Assembly: GCA_002150815.3 (NCBI GenBank)
Contig: NDFF03000043.1
Span: forward strand, 310,001-374,000
Origin: Grammothele lineata
Lineage: Eukaryota; Basidiomycota; Agaricomycetes; Polyporales; Polyporaceae
DNA: 64,000 nucleotides
Direction of reading: 5' to 3'
A program made the position numbers and the translations under genes. This document shows, one piece after another, positions 1 through 10,735 of this stretch (within the stretch, counting starts at the first letter, position 1; each line of letters starts with the position of its first letter). The notes beneath the pieces are model-generated. The model ran no database searches, was not told the DNA's origin, and saw only the letters and a program-made list of their open reading frames with translations.

Positions 1-157
1 GTTTTCACCAGGGGGCCCGACATGCTCCTGTTGCTGCGTAAGCGCCCAACTCTTGCCTACGCGCGTCGCGTCGCGTCGCGTCACGGTAGACCGGTTGGCC
101 AGCCACACTCGTCTACGACCCGCCGTCCGGGCCTGCTAGCTTTGTGCTGGGCTCGAC

Positions 158-954
158 ATGTCCTCTCATGTTACTCTGAGACCACCCGCCCCGCAGTTCT
201 TCGCTCTCCCTGCCAAACACAGGGACACTCTCATCGAATATCTGTCGCGGCCCCAACACAGCGAGCACTTCGCTGCGGACCCGAAGCTACAAGAAGCCAT
301 TGAGCTCTTCAAACTGGAGCTTTCTCGCCCTTTGGTAGCTTCAACCTCACGTCCGACTTCTGCCTTTGCGGCTGCCAAATTGTCTGCCCCCGCGTCGCGT
401 CCTCGACGCGTAAAAAGAGTCAAGGAGGAGCCTTGTGTCAATAATGTAAGTCCTGCCATAAACATTTGGACGCGTTCGATGAGTGAACACGGCTTTTGTA
501 CAAGGATGATACATCCAGTCCCATTCTATACCCCCTGGCCAATCATTCCGGTGAACAGGCCGTTATGATCCTTCCAAGCACGCAGCCAAAAGCTGCTGCC
601 CGGTTCCTGAACTCCAAGACCGGAAAGCTCTCGAAACGCGTTCTCGCGGAGGCTCCCGCTGCGTATGAACTAGCCCAACCGGGTTCTTCACGTGTTGGTC
701 TAGACTCCTCAGAGTCTCACCGGTCTATGACGCTTTACTGGCGTCCAACACTCATGCCGGCCCCCACAAAACCTGATGGAGTGTTGGCGCGTACACAGCA
801 CATCTCCAAAAATGTCTCCATAACCGTACCCATGAGGGATGCCATTGAGATGGAGCCCAAGGATGTAGAGATTGCAGACGCAACAGACGTCTTTGAGGAT
901 GAAGGGTCTGACGGTGCCAAATCAGAAGATGAGGCTGAAATGCTTCTGAGATGA
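158..954 (+). CDS. Hypothetical protein, possibly a decayed gene
   Basis: Two exons are proposed, 158-445 and 505-954, giving about 245 residues. The intron starts GTAAGT and ends in a non-standard AAG, and both exons join in phase 0. The N-terminal half is Ala/Pro/Ser-rich with a basic stretch (RPRRVKRVK). The C-terminal half is acidic and ends at a TGA. Directly after that stop the +1 frame stays open for about 34 codons with protein-like composition (DEFVEVNLHRPPLPN...), then hits another stop and reopens, which looks like a frameshift near position 950 or an unmodelled intron. No family was recognised. It could be a remnant of a mobile element or a diverged chromatin-type protein. The left flank lies near the window edge, so an upstream exon cannot be excluded. 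Confidence 0.35.
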
Positions 955-1552
955 GTTTGTTGAGGTCAACTTGCATCGGCCTCCCCTTCCGAATACCACT
1001 GTGCGTCGTCGTTCTGGGGAGTTTGTTACTGGTGCAGAAGCGAGTGGTCCTTGAGGAGTTTTGAATGGTACTACTTCGATTCCTGATCAAAAAGTTTTAG
1101 TGGCATTGCATCCTGCGAGATGAATCCTCAAAATGGCCGAAACATTGGTCAATATGCATTTTGCCTCGTCGAATCCTAAACGTCACTGCAATTCGCTTGT
1201 CAATTATTCTGACTCTTTATAGAAGTTCTTGCTCCATCACAGGATCACAGTCCGATCACAGGGAGGAACAGTGAGTTCCGTCTACTAGCTTTCTCATTGC
1301 CTCACGGAACACTCACCGCCGCAATCTAGGATGTCCACTATATACCATGCGGCAACTCAAGAATTGACCATTCGCGGCGCTCTAGCCGGCACTCTGGGCT
1401 TCAAGGCGCCCCGTGTAATATGCCCAGCCTGTGGTCCGGCCGGTTCAAACGTGATTCCAAACGGACGCTAGCTCACGTCATGCAGTGAACTCAACCTCGG
1501 TATCTTGAATGAGACACACACCCCACTGTCTCTCTCCTTTCAACTATCCGCA
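955..1552. other. Intergenic, no gene supported
   Basis: Holds the frameshifted continuation of the preceding gene to about 1120, then roughly 430 bp with no supportable gene. It probably includes the promoter of the first tandem membrane-protein gene. Confidence 0.5.
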
Positions 1553-3058
1553 ATGCACTGCCCACTCTTCGCTCATGCAGAAGTCAACAAACCACTCCCT
1601 CCTGTCCCTCTAGGACACCGTCGACCTGTGGATGGGTTAATTCAACGATCCTCTCGTTGCGCTTTCATGACTAGTCTGCGCAAGCGATGGTGTTATTTCG
1701 TAACACGCACTTTACTAGTCGGCACGGCGTTATTTACGCTCTATTCGAGCGGTCTCCGACCGGCTATATTGGTAAGTATATATATTCTACCTCAGTTTAT
1801 CTTGCGATTTGACATGCTCCCAACAGTCTCAGCTCGCACTCAGAATACAGTCGGCCGCGTCGGCTCCATGCCAAGAGGGCGCCATATGGACCAAATCTGC
1901 TGTGCAAGACGAGAGGACCGGCGCGTTTCGCGCCAACACGTCCTTCGTGATCCCTCCGTCAGCGACTGAGCTATCTTTCCTCGCCCTATTTACAGAAGGC
2001 ATTTTCGAGGTTCTAGGCAACACTAGCAACGAGTTTGAGGGCGTAATCGTCGGGATTGAGGCGGTATATCACGTTGAGCCAGCGTTCGATGACGTCGCCG
2101 TGTGCCGTACGCACGGGGGACTGGCCATCCTCGTAGGTAGTTGGTTGTTTATCTTCGCATTCTCGACATTCAAAGGATTCGTGACAGGCGCAGCGTTCAC
2201 CCAACAGGCCCCAAGACTCTACTATTCGCTACGATGTCCATGTCTATTTGCCAGCGTCGGGTGTGCCTTCGCCTATTCAATTCAAGAGATTGATAATAGA
2301 CATGCCAGACTTTTCGCATCATCTGCACGACCTCTCGGATTTCGTGTACTTTGAAGAGATCTCCATCAAGACGCGCCACTCTCGCGTCCAAGTCGATGTT
2401 CGTACTGGTTTTTCCTACGCGAGCTGGGTTATGACACTACGTACAGTCTGTAGCTGCGAACGTCATTTCTATATCCTCAAGACACGGCCCCGTCCATGGG
2501 ACGTTTAACGCGTCTGCTTCCCTCATCCTCGGTCCTGCCAGCGAGATCGTGGTGCACGCAAATTTGCATAATCATGGCCTTCCTGGGGGCGCACCCACTA
2601 TTATAAAGACGCATTCCGAAGGGTATGACTACGCGCACCATTGAATCGAGTACATCTTCTGACCGCACTTCGGGTATCGGCTGTACAGACGTCTTGACGC
2701 GCAAGTTGGCTTGTTCGTCTCGCCCTCATCCCCATCTCCAGGCTCCTTCGACATCCACGCCCTCTCACTCGCCTTCCTGGACCTCCCAATGGACTCGCGC
2801 CTCGTTGCGTCCGCGCGCGCGTCACGCGGAGCAGCGGAGGTAACGCTTCCTCAAGCGTTTGAGGGCACTTTCGCGCTTTATGCTTCCGAACCGGAAGTGC
2901 GCTGGAACGAGTCGGCTCCGACTGTGGATCGGAGGGTCCGGATACAGAGGCCGCGCCCGGACGAAGTCAGAGGAAGCGTGTCATTGGGAAATGGCGCTAC
3001 GGTGAAGGGAAAAGTCGATGTCATCGCCGAACGGGGGATTGCGCGGTTGAATTTGTGA
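1553..3058 (+). CDS. Type II membrane protein, tandem family copy A
   Basis: Exons 1553-1771, 1827-2132, 2188-2397, 2447-2622 and 2689-3058, encoding 426 residues. Intron phases are 0,0,0,2, exactly as in the three genes that follow. Exon 1 encodes a basic cytoplasmic segment and one hydrophobic helix at about residues 47-66, so the rest should lie outside the cytosol or in a lumen. The middle exons carry the family landmarks: a short Cys/Trp segment, a hydrophobic block before the second intron (GGLAIL), and the MPDFSHHLHDL segment in exon 3. Exon 5 carries the FEGTFAL segment. This copy is the most diverged: the EDPAGRGRK motif of the others is missing and the C-terminus is shorter. The architecture resembles fungal proteins annotated DUF7330 (from memory, not searched). 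The biochemical role is unknown. Start 1553 is the first ATG in frame before the helix. Confidence 0.7.
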
Positions 3059-3375
3059 GATGGCCGCTGACTGTTCGTCGACGTTTCTTAGAGCTAGAGC
3101 CCTGGACTATCCTCCCCATGCGGCGGATGCGAAGAGAACCAGAATTCGACCCCACTCTATGTGCCGAGGTGCGGCGGCAACACGCGGACGGCCACTGACT
3201 CCGTCTGTGGGTTCAACTCAATAGCATTACTACACGATTCACACGTCGCAACCACATACCACGTGTCCAGGTGCGGTCCAGCCCTCGCTAAGCAATACCG
3301 CGACTTCCAAACCTAATATACCCCCTCCATATTTTACAGGGTTGTTTTCCATCGTAACTCCTCTTTCCAACCACC

Positions 3376-5025
3376 ATGGTCCTGTCAGTCTTGGATACAA
3401 AGGACGCCAAGGACGTTTCACCGTCATACCAAAGCTCCTACTCTGGTTTGAGCGGACGGTCGCCCACGGACGCGTCCAGGCGCATCACCCGCTTCTGTGC
3501 CGCAGGAATCGCCCTTTTCCTCGTTGCGTCTTACTCAGTCGTGCGCTCCCCAAGCACTAGTCATTGTAGCATTCCTTTAGTGAGTGGTGCCCAATAAGCC
3601 CAACGACCACCATGTTTACGAGGATCCCTTTCTAGATTCGTTCTCCTCTACTAGATGCTGGCCCATCGATCGACAAGTCGCAATGCTACGATTTCGTGAA
3701 CTGGACGGCTCAGTCTGTGGATCAAAACAGGACTTCACTGCGTTACTACAGGAACACAACTCTCAGTCTGCCTCTCGATGCCAGCTGGTTCAGCTTCGTC
3801 TCGGAGGGCCCCCTAGCCCGTGGTACCTTCGAAGTATCTCCAACAGCTCCGAGAGGCTCTACGGAAGCTGTAGTCGACATCGATGTCTCCTATAATCAAG
3901 TGAACGCGATGAACGGCCTCACGACATGCCTCACCCGGTCTGGAGCTGAGTGGGGACTAGGGATTTTCGTGCGTCAGCCTTTCTCTTTCTCAGCTTCTGC
4001 GATCTCAGATGGTCACCAGACGTCGCCTACTCAAGGGGCACCCCGTCCGAAATTCCCAAACCTGCCTAGCCAGACGGAGGATCTCAGCTTCAATGTTCAC
4101 CTGCGCGTTCCCCCGGCGGAGCCTGGCCAGCCACTGGAGCTGAACTGCCTTCAAACACGTCTCCCCCGATTCTCGCAGCATTTGCACGCTCTCGCGTCCC
4201 ACAGCAACTTCATGTGCGTCCGCCTGCAAGGGGCGAACGCAACCATACATGCAGAGGTGCGCATACATACCCTCGTACGTCCGACCCATCCCCTCACATG
4301 CATCGATCCTGGCACATTACTTAGTCCCTCTCCGCCAACAACATCGTCGTACGGGCGACGAATGCGACGATAACTGGTACATTCAACGCCACTTCGTGGA
4401 TCAGGCTCGAGACCGACAACGCGACCATTGCAGCGAACTTGCACCTCTTTACCGATCCCTCCGGTCCTTACGCTGCTCCCGCAGGCGCTTCGCTGTGGAC
4501 CACCAACGGGTAAGCTTCGTTCACCTGCCTCAGGTTGGCAAACACTCAAAGCCGTGGACCGCGCACAGATCTATCAACAGTACACTCTCGCTCCATTCGC
4601 TCGCCTCCAACGGTACTGAGGGACACTTCTCCGTCGACGCGTACTCGACAGGGGGCGCGCTCAATCTCACGGTGCCTATCATGCCCAACGACGCGCAACT
4701 GCGGCTCGTTGCACACGCCGCCCGCGCTCCAGTGCACGTAGCGCTCCCTGCGGAGTTCGAAGGCGTGTTCTCCGTTGCGACTTCTGTCTATGCGCCGCAG
4801 GTGAACTGGCCGGAGAAGCTCGAGGATCCTGCGGGAAGGGGAAGGAAGCATGTCGTGCGCGCCCGCCCGGTGGGAGGCGGGGCGGCGCGCGCGATCAGAG
4901 GAAACGTTATATGGGAATCTGACGAATCGGGAGACCCCAGTTGGAAGGGAAGCGCGGATATAAGGACGTCGGTGGGGAGCGCGTTGCTGGACCTGGCAGT
5001 GAGCGCGAATTCCTCGGAAGTATGA
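3376..5025 (+). CDS. Type II membrane protein, tandem family copy B
   Basis: Exons 3376-3579, 3636-3968, 4020-4256, 4325-4509 and 4569-5025, encoding 471 residues, with intron phases 0,0,0,2. The start sits in a strong context (CCACCATGG). A single hydrophobic helix lies at about residues 38-55 after a Ser/Arg-rich cytoplasmic tail. The extracytoplasmic part has several N-glycosylation sequons (for example NWT, NRT, NTT, NAT). Conserved landmarks are CYDFVNWT at the start of exon 2, WGLGIF at its end, LPRFSQHLHAL in exon 3, and FEGVFSV followed by EDPAGRGRKHVV in exon 5. It lies 317 bp after copy A. Repeated Gly- and Asn-rich beta-type segments suggest an all-beta ectodomain. No catalytic motif was recognised. 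Confidence 0.75.
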
Positions 5026-5998
5026 GCGTATGTCTTGCCTTCACGAAGTGTCTCGGAACGCCGTGGTTGTATCCTCTCGAAAATAAGCAGGTTCAATGGC
5101 TTCAGTGACCGCGTTACACCGAGCTACGTTGATGATATCTTAGGAGGGTCGTAGTACGAGCCACGATTATTAGATCGCGGTGGGGTTAGAGAGAACATCA
5201 ACAAAATATTGTACCAGTAGAATGCAACCTTGCAGTACTAGGGATCAAAATCGCGTGTCGTATATCACACAACAGACCGCAGTCACGGTCTGTAGTCAGC
5301 GGAGCCTGTTGATATCTGATATGTTCATACAGACCCCATATGCAAGTGGAGATACTACGGCTGTCTCAGAGATTTCGGGACCTCCTCTTGGACGTGTCGG
5401 TGCAGAGGAACGAATGCGCTGAAGCACGAGAAGCGCTCGCTGGGCTGTTTCCACATGCAGCGGTGTTCGAGGTCCTTGGGCGCCGGAACGGGGACGCCCC
5501 GCGCCGGGCCGTGACCCCATGAGGCGACGAAAGCTTCGGCTCGAACTAAGTATCGACTCCTTACATCTCAACGGCGAGCTCACGACCAGCTCGGTGAAAG
5601 ACAGCTTCCTCTGAAATCTAGTTACCACCCCAGTTTTTCAAGCACAAGAACAATGCAGTGACGAAGAGGTCGTCTATTAGATAGTATAGTTGCTCCCAAT
5701 TCGGCGCTGGCAGACTCAGTCCTACTATACGGCTTTCGTATTCGTCAAAACGCCATTGCAAGCCATCCTTGTAAGTTCTAGAGTCTGTTCACCATGGATA
5801 CCCTCAGTAACATTATCAGTATCGCCAGCTCGCTTATTATGACATCATGTCAAAATCCCCAAAGCGACGAATGATACGCAGCTCCTGCCGGCAGAGGCTG
5901 TACTTGCCAATGTGTATGTTGGCCTACAAACGTCTTGTGCGCATCCCTCTTCCCCACACTACGTCCCCCTCAAGTCCCCGATGAACTGTGGCGTAAAA
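5026..5998. other. Intergenic between tandem copies B and C
   Basis: About 970 bp, much longer than the spacers elsewhere in the array. Open frames on both strands at 5296-5628 lack family similarity and splice support. No hydrophobic exon 1 or EDPAGRGRK-like motif is visible here, so a fifth decayed copy is not supported. Confidence 0.5.
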
Positions 5999-7589
5999 AT
6001 GGGACGGGAAGGCCAATACCAAGCGCATGAGGTCGCCTTCAAGTCCACTCTTTCTCTTGGCAAAGGCGATCTGAGTGTGCATGCCAATAGGCCTTCCGAC
6101 CTTTCGTTGTCGTCCAGGACACCTACAGTCGCTCGTGTCTTGCGTATTCTTGGACTCGTTGTCGTTGTCGCGGTCTCCTATCTCTTCCTTAGCCGTCCAT
6201 CGGTGACAGGACTTCAGGTAAGATCTGCGCTGTCGTCACTAATCTCGTGCAACGCGACTCATGCATTCATAGAATGTGCTATGGCCGGAGTACTACGACA
6301 CTCCAGTTGACCGACAAACGTGTCACGATACGGTCAATTGGACGATGCGGACCAATGACCATCCGACGGAGTTCTATCAGAAGTTCGCGACTCTCAACTT
6401 ACCGTTGGATTCTGCGGACAGTCTGTCCTTCGTGGCTGAGGCCGGGTCTTACGTGCACGGTCACCTGGAAGTGACACAGTCGTCAGACTCAGATTTAACG
6501 GCGGCTGTCGTAGACCTCATTGCATTCTATCAGCACCCTGAAGACCTCGACGCCCTCGCGATCTGCCGCACCCGCCCTGATGACAGTACTTGGGGTCTGG
6601 GTATATTCGTAAGCTTACTCGCCGTTGCTATCACCTGCGATTAACTCGAAGTCTAGTCTTCTCCAAACCAAACATTACCAGACCGTCACTCTATCGACCT
6701 GAAGATCCTCGTGCGCCTGCCGTCCTCATCTCGCTCGCCCCACAACCTCCGTCGTCTCATTACGGACCTCCCCCGCTTTGCGCAACATCTGCATACGTTC
6801 GATGAAGAGATCAACCTGGCACGTCTCGAGCTCAAATCCCTGGACGCCCCCATCCGTGTCGACGTGAGTACTCTACTTTTGCTTTCTCCAGCTTCTGCTT
6901 ATGTGAACTTCGATGTTAGTCATTGACTTCAGAGCTCGTCGCGATTCAGACGATGAGAGCGCCAATCGATGCCTCTGTCACATCGACCGACAGGATCATC
7001 CTCATCACCATTGAAGCGCCTCTCAACGTTCACGCAACTCTCGCACATGATAGCTCGTCCAATAACGTCCCATTCGTCGCGCTTTTCGATGTGTCAGGGT
7101 GCGCCTTCTCCGACATGCACCTTCGCACCCGTGCCGTATGTCTGATCTATGCTAATCTGTAGGGCAATAAACGCTACAGTAGACCTGTACTCGAATACCT
7201 CGAACGGCAGCGAAAGCGCCTTCTTCGTCGGCGCGCACTCTTTTAACGCCCCGCTCGACGTACGCGTCACATCCATACCCGTCGACTCGCGCCTCGACCT
7301 CTACGCGACCAACAACGGCGCGCCCGCGCACGTGGCGCTGCACCCAGCATTCGAGGGCGCGTTCGACCTCGTGTCTCTGCGTGGCGGCGTGCCCCGGGTG
7401 CATCTGCCACGCGACGTCGAGGACCCCGCGGGACGAGGGCGGAAGCGGGTCGTGCAGATGAAGCCGGTGGGGAGGAACGCCGTTCGCGGGAGTGTCGCAT
7501 GGGGAGAGGAGTTTCTGGGGAAGGGGAACGTGTCGATCAAGGCGGAAAGTGGGGAGGTGTCTCTCAATCTGGGAGGAGACGGCGTTTGA
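5999..7589 (+). CDS. Type II membrane protein, tandem family copy C
   Basis: Exons 5999-6217, 6273-6608, 6657-6863, 6920-7098 and 7163-7589, encoding 455 residues, with intron phases 0,0,0,2. ATG 5999 has A at -3 and G at +4; an in-frame ATG at 5981 is an alternative adding six residues. The membrane helix is at about residues 47-64 (Val/Leu-rich). Landmarks are CHDTVNWT, WGLGIF, LPRFAQHLHTF, FEGAFDL and EDPAGRGRKRVV. The acceptor of intron 3 is placed at 6919 rather than at the nearby CAG at 6930-6932, because only 6919 keeps the frame and reproduces the SLxxE/N start of exon 4 seen in copy B. Function unknown; the ectodomain is predicted to face outward. Confidence 0.75.
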
Positions 7590-7934
7590 GCTAGAATGCC
7601 GGTTACTAGTAGACGGCAGGTTGGAATCGATGGTAACTGTCTATATAACGCGACTGCTGACAGGACTCAGTCTCTTTGAATGCCGCCAAATCCTGTGAAT
7701 GCCTATGTCGGGCAATAAGTGTCTCGGGAATTGACCTCCCGTCTGGTGTTAACCGATCTCAGTCGATAAGCAGTGTTCTTTCAAGCAAGAGGCTGTGCCG
7801 CAGTCCATAAGCCGCCTATCCAGACGTCTGCGGTCTAAGAAGCTCATCATGTCTGCTGAGTCTGACGCCGATGTCATGGCCATCCATTCTCGTCCTCTCC
7901 CCCACTCTGTCCGTACCCACAAACCACCGGAAAG

Positions 7935-9595
7935 ATGAACAAAGCAGTCGATTCCGAGAAAGGCTCTGTCATCTCCCAACTTGGGCACCCTGATTACGAC
8001 TGTGCAGACGGCCGGAGACTGTCGAAGTCTTCAGTGTTTGTTTACTTGACCCATTACGCCCCCCGCATCCTTGGCTGCACCATTCTGCTGTCTGCTTGTC
8101 TTCTATGCGCAACCACTAACATACTAGATTCCTATCTTACAGTGAGTGTTCCCTCCATGCTCTCTTGCCCCTCTTTCTGAACGACTGGTCACTACTAGAA
8201 CCTCTTCCCGACTGTCACCAGAGATGGTGCTCATATGTGTCACGACCCCGTTGAATGGGGCTCATATAGCATGAGCGGGAACGCAACAGCAGTGACGTAT
8301 TACAAATCTGCGACTTTCCATCTTCCCCTGGACGCGGCGGAGTTCCGCTTTCTAGCCGACGCAGACCAGCTCGCCCGAGGGAACTTCGATGTGTCAAGCA
8401 CGCTATACCCTGACTCGCCAGTTGCCCTCGTCAACGTCCAGGTGTCCTACAGCCACCCAGGGGCCTTGAAACAAGTTACTACCTGTCGGATCGGCCGTGA
8501 GGGTGTCTGGGGTTTTGGAATATTTGTACGTGCTCCAATGAAGACCATCCCCATCCCTTCGCAATATTAAGGAGAGCATGGCAGGGACCCAAATCAGCCA
8601 GATGGGCCTCCAACCGCAAAGACCAGCTAGACTTCAAGATCTGGTTCCATCTTCCCCAGATCGGACCGTCTGCGACGCCGCGCCAGTTACGTCGTCTGAC
8701 CGCCCGCCTCCCGCATTTTGCGCAACACGTCCACGATCTGTCCGATGCTGCGTTCCGGATCGAGTATGTGCGGCTCCTTAGCCTCGGTCAGCCTATTCGC
8801 GCAGACGTGCGTTCGTTGAAGCTTCCGCTCTCTTCTACGGCGAGGCCTGTCTGATCTCTCTTACTGCCTGAACAGAATTTGGCTGCCGACCGTGTGACGG
8901 TATCCGCACATAATGGGTCCATCGAAGGCGTGTTCAACGCGTCAGACAGGATTAACCTCAGTAATTCGGGTGGGCCATCCAACGTGCACATCAACCTCTT
9001 CGCAGATCCTTTCTCTGTGTACAAGCCGTCTATTACCTGGGCGAACCTGTGGTCGTACAATGGGTACACTGGCGTTCTCTCTTTCTGCGCAGTACGAGCA
9101 TCCCCAAACTAATGCCTCATTTTGTTCTATAGCACCGCCAACATTACGATGCGCGTCTATGGCGCCTCTCCAGGCCCTTCCAACGACACGCTCGTGGATG
9201 GGCCACCCTTATTCATCATCAGCCACTCGGGCTTCGACTCCCCCACCTCCCTCTCGGTCCTCGACGCGCCCTCAGATGTGAACCTCAAGCTGGACGTACG
9301 CACCACAAACGCGCCTGCGGCGATCGCGCTGTGCCCCGCGTACGAAGGCGCTTTCCACCTCTCGTCCCCGCAGAACGGCTTGCCGCGAGTGGACGCGCGT
9401 ACTGGTATTGAGGATCCTTCCGGGCGCGGGCGGACTCACGTTGTACACACGTGGCCGGGGGAGGAGAACGATGTGCATGGGAGTGTCATGTGGGACCCGG
9501 AGGATGGGGAGGATCTGGCGGAGAAAGGGTCGGTGTTGTGGGTCGAGGCGGTTGGTGGGGAGGCTTCGCTGGATCTTGGAATTGATAGGATTTGA
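7935..9595 (+). CDS. Type II membrane protein, tandem family copy D
   Basis: Exons 7935-8141, 8199-8525, 8585-8806, 8876-9063 and 9133-9595, encoding 468 residues, with intron phases 0,0,0,2. The hydrophobic helix is at about residues 43-60 and is Cys-rich. Landmarks are MCHDPVEW at the start of exon 2, WGFGIF at its end, LPHFAQHVHDL in exon 3, YEGAFHL and a slightly changed EDPSGRGRTHVV in exon 5. The gene begins 346 bp after copy C. Like its siblings it is a probable surface or secretory-pathway protein with one anchor, and no enzyme motif is visible. Confidence 0.75.
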
Positions 9596-10735
9596 CCGGG
9601 AACTTTCGATGAGTTATAGGAGCCATTTTCATACGCTCCTAGTGATGTCATACCGTCAGTGCTGGTAGGACGTGTAAGAATATTTTACTTAATTTGGATG
9701 TTTTGCGTCACTCGAATTCCACGAAGGTGTGAGCGACAACATGAAGATAAAATTGAAGTATAGGGACTTTGTAGGGACTCGACAAATGGATCTACAGAAG
9801 AGAAGATGAGTGGGCAGGGGCAACTTGAAGAGAGGAGGAGAGAAGACAAGACGAGAGGGACGCGCGGTCTCGGATTTCTCCGACGACACGTCCCATACGG
9901 GCGTCCCGCGAGTGGTGGACGCGCTTAATAGTTACGTTCCCCACGTTCTTCCATGACGTTACGCGTACTTGGTTCAATTTCGATATCCTCCTCTGACGAA
10001 TAACGCGAACGGCCTTCCCGCGAATGGGCACCTCTGCACAGATACCAGGCACACATCAGCAAGAGACGATGCGTCATGCGGCACGGAGTTCGATTATCAC
10101 CGCAGAAGGAGGCGCGGCAAAGCAGTCTGTGCGGTCAGTGGCAATGTTAGGTCCTTTTCTCGATCTCCTTCGCACATGGGTCCGACTCTTGGGGCCCTGG
10201 GGAATGGAGACCCTTAGAGAACGCATTAGGACGTGCCAGAACAGTCCAGGACCCAATGGCATCCATGCGCAAAACGCCGTGCATTCTGGGATTTCCCGAG
10301 CTCGAGTCATCCTCCGTCGACGGTGCTGTAATGTGAGTGCTGCAGTGCTTAAAAGTAAGTGCTGCTGCTGGTACAAGGCTACGGAAGGCTCAGCGAGTCA
10401 TTCAATAATACCAGGTTTCGGGTCCGCGATCCTGAGGGAAGCACGCGGGTGCCGGCCGCGGCGGGGCTATGAGTATATATACAACCGCAGGGCCGACGCG
10501 TCGTACCCCACCCCCGTCAACTCTTTCGACCTAACACCCACCAGCTGTAGCTAGCCGTAGCTTCAAGCACCTTTCCCGCAACGCTCCCCCGAGTAAAACG
10601 CGCTCCCAATTGCTCAAAGTATCTGTTGTGGACATTTTGAGCTTATAAGCCACTTCCGTGAGCGTTTCGTCTCGTCTTCGATTATAAGATCGACCCAAGT
10701 CTTTCTCCGCTGCAGGGATCACCGACAGCGCTATC
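9596..10735. promoter_or_regulatory. Intergenic; candidate promoter with TATA-like run
   Basis: About 1.1 kb without a supportable gene. A TATATATA run at about 10474-10482 sits roughly 255 bp upstream of the LysRS-like start codon and is the best promoter candidate. A purine-rich tract (GAGAGGAGGAGAGAAGA type) lies around 9825-9860. Confidence 0.35.
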
